DNA from: Schistocerca nitens
Taxonomy: Eukaryota > Arthropoda > Insecta > Orthoptera > Acrididae
Assembly (NCBI RefSeq): GCF_023898315.1
Contig: NC_064622.1
Coordinates: forward strand, 353,815,234 to 353,879,233
Reading direction: 5' to 3'
DNA: 64,000 nucleotides
The position numbers and the translations under genes are program-made. This document shows, in pieces, positions 56,463 through 64,000 of the stretch (positions are counted from its first letter, which is position 1; each line of letters starts with the position of its first letter). The notes under the pieces were generated by a model. That model was not told the DNA's origin. It ran no database searches and was given only the letters and a program-made list of their open reading frames with translations.

Positions 56463-57884
56463 CACTCCTGGAAATGGAAAAAAGAACACATTGACACCGG
56501 TGTGTCAGACCCACCATACTTGCTCCGGACACTGCGAGAGGGCTGTACAAGCAATGATCACACGCACGGCACAGCGGACACACCAGGAACCGCGGTGTTG
56601 GCCGTCGAATGGCGCTAGCTGCGCAGCATTTGTGCACCGCCGCAGTCAGTGTCAGCCAGTTTGCGGTGGCATACGGAGCTCCATCGCAGTCTTTAACACT
56701 GGTAGCATGCCGCGACAGCGTGGACGTGAACCGTATGTGCAGTTGACGGACTTTGAGCGAGGGCGTATAGTGGGCATGCGGGAGGCCGGGTGGACGTACC
56801 GCCGAATTGCTCAACACGTGGGGCGTGAGGTCTCCACAGTACATCGATGTTGTCGCCAGTGGTCGGCGGAAGGTGCACGTGCCCGTCGACCTGGGACCGG
56901 ACCGCAGCGACGCACGGATGCACGCCAAGACCGTAGGATCCTACGCAGTGCCGTAGGGGACCGCACCGCCACTTCCCAGCAAATTAGGGACACTGTTGCT
57001 CCTGGGGTATCGGCGAGGATCATTCGCAACCGTCTCCATGAAGCTGGGCTACGGTCCCGCACACCGTTAGGCCGTCTTCCGCTCACGCCCCAACATCGTG
57101 CAGCCCGCCTCCAGTGGTGTCGCGACAGGCGTGAATGGAGGGACGAATGGAGACGTGTCGTCTTCAGCGATGAGAGTCGCTTCTGCCTTGGTGCCAATGA
57201 TGGTCGTATGCGTGTTTGGCGCCGTGCAGGTGAGCGCCACAATCAGGACTGCATACGACCGAGGCACACAGGGCCAACACCCGGCATCATGGTGTGGGGA
57301 GCGATCTCCTACACTGGCCGTACACCACTGGTGATCGTCGAGGGGACACTGAATAGTGCACGGTACATCCAAACCGTCATCGAACCCATCGTTCTACCAT
57401 TCCTAGACCGGCAAGGGAACTTGCTGTTCCAACAGGACAATGCACGTCCGCATGTATCCCGTGCCACCCAACGTGCTCTAGAAGGTGTAAGTCAACTACC
57501 CTGGCCAGCAAGATCTCCGGATCTGTCCCCCATTGAGCATGTTTGGGACTGGATGAAGCGTCGTCTCACGCGGTCTGCACGTCCAGCACGAACGCTGGTC
57601 CAACTGAGGCGCCAGGTGGAAATGGCATGGCAAGCCGTTCCACAGGACTACATCCAGCATCTCTACGATCGTCTCCATGGGAGAATAGCAGCCTGCATTG
57701 CTGCGAAAGGTGGATATACACTGTACTAGTGCCGACATTGTGCATGCTCTGTTGCCTGTGTCTATGTGCCTGTGGTTCTGTCAGTGTGATCATGTGATGT
57801 ATCTGACCCCAGGAATGTGTCAATAAAGTTTCCCCTTCCTGGGACAATGAATTCACGGTGTTCTTATTTCAATTTCCAGGAGTG
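56463..57884 (+). mobile_element. Tc1-like DD32E element, copy 3, apparently complete
   Basis: 1422 bp with ends 'cactcctggaaatggaaa' and '...atttccaggagtg', TA at 56461-56462 and 57885-57886. It splits 'aataatataaaataaaaa' of the middle tandem unit. The neighbouring units show the uninterrupted site with a single TA, which proves the boundaries. Confidence 0.96.
56707..57729 (+). CDS. Tc1-like transposase, intact 340 aa
   Basis: Uninterrupted frame from ATG 56707 to the stop at 57727-57729. An in-frame ATG exists upstream (56386, outside the element), but 'MPRQRGREP' gives the usual Tc1 length and lies in the same place in all copies. Residues ~12-53 form the first helix-turn-helix ('LTDFERGRIVGMREAGWTYR'), ~58-70 a basic linker, and ~88-128 a second helix-turn-helix. 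Catalytic residues are D155 ('VVFSDESRF'), D244 ('FQQDNARPH') and E277 ('SPIEHVWD'), with 32 residues between the last two instead of the usual 34. It would bind the element's ends and perform cut-and-paste transposition in the nucleus. Potentially active; no expression evidence. Confidence 0.93.
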   Translation: MPRQRGREPYVQLTDFERGRIVGMREAGWTYRRIAQHVGREVSTVHRCCRQWSAEGARARRPGTGPQRRTDARQDRRILRSAVGDRTATSQQIRDTVAPGVSARIIRNRLHEAGLRSRTPLGRLPLTPQHRAARLQWCRDRREWRDEWRRVVFSDESRFCLGANDGRMRVWRRAGERHNQDCIRPRHTGPTPGIMVWGAISYTGRTPLVIVEGTLNSARYIQTVIEPIVLPFLDRQGNLLFQQDNARPHVSRATQRALEGVSQLPWPARSPDLSPIEHVWDWMKRRLTRSARPARTLVQLRRQVEMAWQAVPQDYIQHLYDRLHGRIAACIAAKGGYTLY

Positions 57885-58205
57885 TAAAATAAAAATGTGA
57901 GGATTCGGTATTACCGTTTAGTATCGATATATTGCGGACAAAATGTCGTCCATTTAAACTGATGTTTATTGGAAGAAATATCGATATTTTAGACCCCTAG
58001 TTAGACCCCCTCACACAATGAAAGTAAAATTACGTTCAACTACAGTTTCAAAAGAACAGTTTCAAATATTTACCGTACACCGCGAAAATAATATAAAATA
58101 AAAAGGTGAGCGTTCGATATTACCGTTTCAGTATCGATATATCGTGTTCAAAATGTCGTGCATTTTAACTGATTTTTACTGGAACAAATATCGATATTTT
58201 ATAAA

Positions 58206-58435
58206 CAGCTGTAGTCTTGACACGACCAGGCTCCTGAAAAAGCAGCAGTAGCAGTAGTAATATTAGTAGTAGTAGTGGTGGTGGCAGTAGTAAGCTCACC
58301 TACCAAAAAATTACTCTTCCAAGGGCGCACGCCTACTTGGCGCAACGATGGAGTCACGTGCTCAACCGTTCGCATACTGCCTCTACGTTAGCATAAGGCA
58401 GTAGCGATCGATGGAGTAGACTGAGAAAAAAAAAA
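58206..58435. repeat. (AGT)n-type microsatellite
   Basis: Imperfect AGT/GGT repeats at about 58241-58292, followed by unassigned sequence and an A-run near 58426. Confidence 0.8.
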
Positions 58436-59041
58436 AAAACCGTAACACCAAAAAATAATTGATGTACAGTAATGAAATTTCGGGGACTGCATTTGTCTAG
58501 GCAACATATCTAAGTGATTAACATTGCAAGATCACAGGTTAATGCAGACGCGAGATAAGCCATCACAAATCTGATATGCTGGTACATTAATAACCGGTGT
58601 AACCGCCAGAATGTTCAATGCAACTGTGCAGACGTGCATGCATTGTGTTGTACATGTGCCGATTGTCAGTTTTTGGGATGGAGTTCCATGCCTGTTGCAC
58701 TTGGTCGGTCAATACAGGGATGGTTAACACTGTTTATGGATGACGCTGGAGTTGTCGTCCGAAGATGTACCATATGCGCTCGTTTGTAGACAGATCTGGT
58801 GATCGAGCAGGCCAAAGCGACTTGTTGACAGTCGGCAGAACATGCTGAGCTACAACAGCGGTACGCGGGCGAGCGTTATCCTGTTGGAAAACAACCCCTG
58901 GAACGCTGTTCATTAATGGCAGGAGAACAGCTCGAATCATCACACTGACATACAAATTGCAGTCAGGGTGCGTGGGATAACCAAGAGAGTGCTCCTGCTG
59001 TCATGCGAAATCACACTCAGGACCATAACTTCAAGTGTAGG

Positions 59042-59253
59042 AAAAAGTTTGGAAATTTGTGGTAAGGTCTTATGGGACCAAACTGCTGAGGTCATCAGTC
59101 TCTAAGCTTACACACTACTTAATCTTACTTAAACTGACTTACGCTAGGGACAACACACACTCATGCCCGAGGGAGGACTCGAACCTCCGACGGGGGGAGC
59201 CACGCGAACCGTGACAAGACCCCTTAGATCGCACGGCTACTCCGCGCGGCTCA
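59042..59253 (-). mobile_element. SINE type C
   Basis: Minus-strand tRNA-like head with a 'ggactcgaacctccgac' B-box complement and the 'aaactgctgaggtcatcag' body. Flanked by 'gtgtagg' at about 59035-59041 and 59255-59261. Confidence 0.8.
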
Positions 59254-59856
59254 TGTGTAGGTCCAGTGTGTCTAGGACGTAGACAGGCTGGTTGCAGGAT
59301 CTCAACTGGTCTCCTTCTAACCAACACATCCCCATTATTGGCACCAAGGGAGAACTGGCTTTCATCAGAAAACACAACAGACCTCCATCCTGCCCTCCAA
59401 TGGGCTCTCGCTTGACATCACGGAAGTCAGAAATGGCGGTGGTTTGGAGTTAATGGAATGCATGCTACAGGACTTCTGACTCGATTTAAAAGAGTTCGTT
59501 GTGGTTCTCAAATTGCTGCTGCAAATGCAGTGTGATAAGCCAGAACCTTACGCCGAACACGATGGTCTTGCCTCTCAAAAGTGCCACATGGCCATCTGGT
59601 GCCCGGTATCCTTGCGCTCGTACAGTCCCTTCAGTACCGCTGCCAGCAATCATAAACAGTGGACACATTTCTGCCAGGTCTTTCTACAACATCCCAGAAG
59701 AAACATTCAATGTCTTGTAGCCGTATTACACGACCTCGTTCAAACTCAGTGAGGTGTTGATAATGACGTCTTTGTCGCCTTAAACAACAGCCAGGGTCAA
59801 TACTTCTAACATACTGGTTTCTGTAATTATGCATCCGGCTGGTTTCTTTTCGAAAG

Positions 59857-60094
59857 AACCGAGCGGGGTGGCGCAGTGGTTAGACACTGGACTCGCATTC
59901 GGGAGGACGACGGTTCAATCCCGCGTCCGGCCATCCTGATTTAGGTTTTCCGTGATTTCCCTAAATCACTCCAGGCAAATGCCGGGATGGTTCCTCTGAA
60001 AGGGCACGGCCGACTTCCTTCCCAATCCTTCCCTAATCTGATGAGACCGATGACCACGCTGTCTGGTCTCCTTCCCAAACCAACCAACCAACCA
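59857..60094 (+). mobile_element. SINE type B
   Basis: TSD 'tcttttcgaaag' at 59845-59856 and 60095-60106. The head 'gtggcgcagtggttagacac' with B box 'ggttcaatccc'; ends in (CCAA)n. Confidence 0.95.
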
Positions 60095-60318
60095 TCTTTT
60101 CGAAAGCCCCTTGTATTATACTTGGCTGGTTATAGAAACATAAATAACCCTTGGTGAAATCGGGGTGAAGTTGCTCGAGGCGTTGTTGTATGAATAAACA
60201 AGAAAGTGACCCAATGAACGCAGCAACAATGTGAAACAGTGGAGGCAACGACAGCAGTCTATAACAGTCTAGTGGTGGAGAGAGGAAGACACTGTTGCAA
60301 GTGTCTGCATTTTAACTT

Positions 60319-60735
60319 ATGAATTTGTCACATAGGTCACAGTTCTATTTGTTGCAGCATATAGTTAAGAGGGTAAGAGATGTCAGAGTGAAAATGCTGC
60401 GTGTGAGCAAGTGTAATACACGTGAATTGAAGAGATATAGAGTCGATGGTTTTGGAACTTTAGAAATTTTAAATAGAAAAATTAGCATTAACAAGACTGG
60501 CCGAGGGTATAAAATTCCCAAAGCAACCCTGATAAACAGTATTCATGGCCGTCATGGTAAAACACAAGATGGTCCGCCAGCTTTTAGCGCTAAAGAAGAT
60601 GAGACTGCGTTTCTTCGGAAGCTGAAAAATAAAATCTGTGATCACACTTTTTTTGGACTTAGACTATCTTTTTATGTTACTAAGAAATTATTATGCCAGA
60701 TTTATTTACCAATTATTGGTGAAGTTTCAGAATAA
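60319..60735 (+). pseudogene. psq-type helix-turn-helix fragment, pogo-like
   Basis: 138-residue frame. The part 'KISINKTGRGYKIPKATLIN' followed by 'GPPAFSAKEDETAFLRKL' resembles the psq DNA-binding domain and following segment of pogo/Tigger/CENP-B-like transposases ('YxVPxxTLxxxxxG...GPPxxLSxEEE'). No DDE domain follows. It may be a transposon remnant or an isolated exon. Confidence 0.5.
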
Positions 60736-60766
60736 TTAACTTTCCCTAGAGTGATAAACAGTCCAC

Positions 60767-61245
60767 AAATGAAACTTCCTGGCAGATTAAAACAGTGTGT
60801 GAGACCGAGACTCGAAATCGAGAACTTTGCCTTTCGCGGGCAAGTGCTCTACCATCTGAGCTACCCAAGCACGACACGCCCCGTCCTCACAGCTTTACTT
60901 CCGCCAGTACCTCGTCTCCTACTTTCCAAACTTCACAGAAGCTCTCCTGCGAACCTTGCAGAAGTAGCACTCCTGGAAGAAAGGAAATTGCGGAAACATG
61001 GCTTAGCCACGGCCTGGGGGATGATTCCAGAATGAGATTTTCACTCTGCAGCGGAGTGTGCGGTGATATGAAATTTCCTGGCAGATTAAAACTGTGTGCT
61101 GGACCGAGGCCCGAACTAGGGACCTTTGCCTTTCGCGGGCAAGTGCTCTACCATCTGAGCTACCCAAGCACGACTCACGCCCCGTCCTCACAGCTTTACT
61201 TCCGCCAGTACCTCGTCTCCTGCTTTCCAACTACAATTAGCACAT
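60767..61245 (-). repeat. tRNA-derived repeat, ~300-bp unit, 1.6 copies
   Basis: Units start with 'cttcctggcagattaaaa' (60773) and 'tttcctggcagattaaaa' (61072). Each contains on the minus strand a tRNA-like D-arm 'gctcagatggtagagc', an anticodon-stem-like 'ttgcccgcgaaaggcaa' and a degenerate B box. Likely a tRNA-derived SINE in tandem. Confidence 0.75.
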
Positions 61246-61599
61246 AAAAGATAATAGGACGATTTCATCCATAGGTCAGCTTACACAGAATATATATTTT
61301 GTTACTGCGGTCCTAGCTCTGCAAGAGAAACCAATACATTAATTTTATTGGTTACAGAAATTTTTGAGTTTAAAATCCAAATCCGCCATCTTCGCCCTGT
61401 TTGACGGTATCCACGAAGTTCCTATTCGACCTGACGATTTTGCTCAGTCTATCTTGCGAAACTCGATCCTTCATGCGAATTTACATTCCAAACGTTCACT
61501 TTGCTGTACTTGATAATGCAAACTGCAGTAGGCGTCTATTTTTCTACCTGCTAATCCATACGAACTCATGAACTCGTTCATCGTCGCTTCCCCTCCTCT

Positions 61600-61990
61600 A
61601 CTCTCCACCCCCCCTCTCGTTTGTTGTGACAGTACGTTTGGCAGAGCGAAAAAATAAACAGATTAAAATTATGAACAGGTGGCGAGGGCAGACGAGGCTC
61701 GGAGCGACAGCTCGCGCACGCCGGCAGCTGGTCGGCTGCAGGTGAGTGATGAATGGCGACGACGCGACGGCAGTCCGCCGGCCGGCTCCCTGATTGGTCG
61801 TTGCGGCCGGCCGTAATTGCGGGCTTTGTGGAAACGGACGCCGTCCCCCGGGTCCCTGCACTGCTCTTCTCTGGTCAGTTAACGATCGGCGCTGCTTCCA
61901 CGCTTCGCGGCCCCCGCTGTCGCACACCGCATCAGCCCAAATGAGCTACCGGATTCGTCCCAGTGGCCAAGCTCCCCAGCAGTAGCAGCA
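61600..61990 (+). promoter_or_regulatory. GC-rich block with splice-donor-like site
   Basis: CpG-rich sequence containing 'ctgcaggtgagt', a full-consensus donor with the GT at 61742-61743. It could be a first non-coding exon of a host gene. No downstream exon was recognised, and AT-rich unassigned sequence precedes it from 61250. Confidence 0.3.
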
Positions 61991-62007
61991 CTGTCCCGAT
62001 TCTAGCC

Positions 62008-62214
62008 CACCGACCGCTGTGGCCGAGTGATTCTAGGCGCTTCAGTCTGGAACAGCGCGACCGCTACGGTCGCAGGTTCGAATCCTGCGTCGGGAATGGA
62101 TGTGTGTGAGGTCCTTAGGTTAGTTAGGTTTAACTAGTTCTAAGTTCTAGGGGACTGATGACCTACAATGTTAAGTCCCATAGTGCTCAGAGCCATTTGA
62201 AACATTTTTTTTTT
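62008..62214 (+). mobile_element. SINE type A
   Basis: TSD 'attctagcc' at 61999-62007 and 62215-62223. Confidence 0.93.
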
Positions 62215-62244
62215 ATTCTAGCCGAGCTATCATTAGATATATTA

Positions 62245-63185
62245 CACTACTGGCCATTAAAATTGCTACACTAAGAAGAAATGCAGATGATAAACGGGTA
62301 TTCATTGGACAAATATACTAGAACTGACATGTGATTACACTTTCACACAATTTGGGTGCATAGATCCTGAAAAATCACTAAACAGAACAACCACCTCTGG
62401 CCGTAATAATGGCCTTGATACGCCTGGGCATTGAGTCAAACAGAGCTTGGATGGCGTGTACAGGTACAGCTGCCCATGCAGCTTCAACACGATACCACAG
62501 TTCATCAAGAGTAGTGACTGGCGTATTGCGGCGAGCCAGTTGTTCGGCCACCATTGACCAGACGTTTTCAATTGGTGAGAGATCTGGAGAATGTGCTGGC
62601 CAGGACAGCAGTTGAACATTTTCTGTATCCAGAAAGGCCTGTATGGGACCTGCAACATGCGGTCGTGCATTATTCTGCTGAAAGGTAGGGTTTCGCAGGG
62701 ATCGAATGAAGGGTAGAGCCACGGGTCGTAACACATCTAAAACCTAACGTCCACTGTTCAAAGTGGCGTCAATGCGAACAAGAGGTTACCGAGACGTGTA
62801 ACCAATGGCACCCCATACCATCACGCCAGTATGGCGATGAGGAATACACGCTTCGAATGTGCGTTCACCGCGATGTCGCCAAACACGGATGCGACCATCA
62901 TGATATTGTAAACAGAACCTGGATTCACCCGAAAAATGACGTTTTGCCATTTGTCCACCTAGTTTCGTCGTTGAGTACACCATTGCAGGCACTCCTGTCT
63001 GTGATGCAGCGTCAAGGGTAACCGCTGGCACGGTCTCCGAGCTGATAGTCTATACTGCTGCAAACGTCGTCGAACTGTTCGTGCAGATGGTTGTTGTCTT
63101 GCAAACGTCCCCATCTGTTGACTCAGGGATCGAGACGTTGCTGTACGATCCGTTACAGCCATGCGGATAAGATGCCTGTCATCTC
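62245..63185 (-). mobile_element. Tc1-like element (family T), copy 2, 5' part missing
   Basis: The left end 'cactactggccattaaaatt' follows TA at 62243-62244. The minus-strand frame 62378-62734 reads 'NPTFQQNNARPHVAGPIQAF' (N for the catalytic D) and 'SPDLSPIENVWSMVAEQLAR'. Further frames give 'MAKRHFSGESRFCLQYHDGR' (G for the first D). Homology to copy 1 stops near 63185, so the 5' end and TIR are lost. Confidence 0.85.
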
Positions 63186-63737
63186 TACTGTCATTTCTAC
63201 AGGTATTGTTTATGAATTTAACTGTTGTTTTAAACTGTGATTGACTGTTACATCAAGGAAATAAATATGCTCTAAGACTGTTGTTAGTAAGTGGTTGTAT
63301 CGAAACTTATAACACAAATGTTGTCTGCTCCTTTACAACAATTTCAGCCTATTGAAACGCAGCCATGCAACAACTAATGCAGGTGACAGTGGTAATGGAG
63401 AACACTACGAAGATCATACACTGGACGCTACTTTTCACAAATTTCACTTTGACCATCAGTCCATTAGGCAACCTTCATCCCATGAATACTAAGAGTGAAT
63501 TATAGCAACGACCTGCAGGATGTCACGCTTATAATGTAACGAAATGCACGTAAATAGTAATGAATGTTTGCTTGACGACTGGAAGCTTGAAGCCTGCAGT
63601 GATGTATTTTATCTGGTAACGATATGAGCACAACTTAAAATGGTGCTTGTTTTGTGATTGGTGTCGATGATGTTGAAGCTTAATGCTGACGCTATATGTT
63701 TTGGCTAATGTTTAGAGCTTAACATGCACAGCTACAT
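63186..63737. other. No gene recognised
   Basis: Unassigned AT-rich sequence between the truncated Tc1-like copy and the LINE tail. Confidence 0.4.
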
Positions 63738-64000
63738 TTATACTCTGCAAACCAGTTGTCGGCGTACGGTGTATGTTATTTGTGGCACAACTGCCATTTC
63801 CCCCTTTCCTGTACCATTTCTGAAAAGTATGTGGGAAGAATGCCTGTCTACAAACTTCCATGGCAGCTCAAATATCTCTGTTTTTCTCGTCGTGGCCATT
63901 TCGCAAGACATATGCAGCAGGAAGTTATTTGTTGCCTGACCATTCTTGGCACATGCGCTCACAGAATTTTAACAGTAACTTTCTTTATGATGAACAATGC
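63738..64000 (-). mobile_element. CR1/Jockey-like LINE 3' region, runs off the window
   Basis: 'gtcggcgtacggtgtatg' and 'catttcgcaagacatatg' blocks match the 3' untranslated part of the LINE at 14860-15660. The copy continues past 64000. Confidence 0.5.

Larger units (their letters stand above)
56159..58205. repeat. ~210-bp tandem array, three units
   Basis: Units at about 56159-56369, 56370-57996 (holding the Tc1-like element) and 57997-58205. Each contains 'cacaatgaaagtaaaatt'-type start, 'ccgcgaaaataatata' and two 'tatcgata'-type sites near the end. Without the insertion the unit length is about 210 bp. Confidence 0.88.
58436..60150 (-). mobile_element. Tc1-like element (family W) with two SINEs
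   Basis: The left end lies near 'aaaccgtaacacc'. The right end is not certain. Minus-strand frames: 'VFQQDNARPRTAVVAQHVLP' and 'WPARSPDLSTNERIWYIFG' (58734-58955; the motif 'NERIW' replaces 'IEHVW'), 'MFSDESQFSLGANNGDVLV' (59139-59375; first D) and 'LTEFERGRVIRLQD' (59631-59834; helix-turn-helix). The parts are in different frames and separated by a SINE. Confidence 0.75.

Noticed and set aside
56386-56706. In-frame extension upstream of the intact transposase
   Set aside because: It runs through the TIR into host DNA, so it cannot belong to the element's gene; the ATG at 56707 fits family length.
1-64000. CRISPR array or bacterial operon
   Set aside because: No regularly spaced identical repeats with unique spacers and no prokaryotic gene organisation; the content is eukaryotic repeats.

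Overview
The window reads as intergenic chromatin from a large, repeat-rich insect genome. I see no convincing single-copy host gene. The repeats (tRNA-derived SINEs with a shared body, 5S-rRNA-derived SINEs, many Tc1/mariner families, RTE and CR1/Jockey-like LINEs) look like those I remember from locusts and grasshoppers (Orthoptera, probably Schistocerca). That assignment rests on memory of repeat families, not on a search. Many element boundaries are exact because target-site duplications (TSDs) can be read directly.

Layout. 0-5.2 kb: a minus-strand CR1/Jockey-like LINE cut by a degraded Tc1 element, a SINE and an inverted LINE piece. 5.4-6 kb: a hAT transposase end. 7.3-11.1 kb: two Tc1-like elements. 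11.9-14.2 kb: an RTE LINE. 14.2-19.4 kb: unclassified repeat X in two inverted copies, two Tc1-like elements, several SINEs and a 97-bp palindrome. 19.6-24.4 kb: a DD41D MITE, a Tc1-like element with an internal duplication, and two more RTE copies with perfect TSDs. 24.4-27.3 kb: a GC-rich block followed by a ~145-bp tandem repeat. 27.8-28.9 kb: a palindromic mariner. 29.6-35.5 kb: nested inverted-repeat element, SINE pile-up and Tc1 remnants. 36.4-48 kb: a mariner with duplicated 3' ends, a possible solo LTR, nested Tc1 elements, a fourth RTE copy and further Tc1 copies. 48.9-52 kb: a DD41D mariner-like element carrying a SINE, a fold-back element with a tRNA-like sequence and a 5S-SINE. 53.4-58.2 kb: a LINE hosting one Tc1-like copy, then a ~210-bp tandem array hosting a second copy whose transposase is intact. 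58.4-64 kb: Tc1-like remnants, a psq-type helix-turn-helix, tRNA-derived tandem units and a LINE tail.

Main points. (1) A 1105-bp mariner derivative at 27801-28905 is a near-perfect palindrome with ~487-bp arms, a natural hairpin-RNA source against mariner. (2) Three 1422-bp Tc1-like copies share a DD32E spacing; one has an uninterrupted 340-aa transposase and the other two each carry a single nonsense change. (3) Nested insertions with readable TSDs give a relative chronology. (4) Four 5S-rRNA-derived SINEs are present, three of them inside Tc1/mariner-type elements. Nothing here looks like an operon or a multi-gene pathway; the interactions are between parasites: autonomous elements, their MITEs, and SINEs that depend on LINE machinery.
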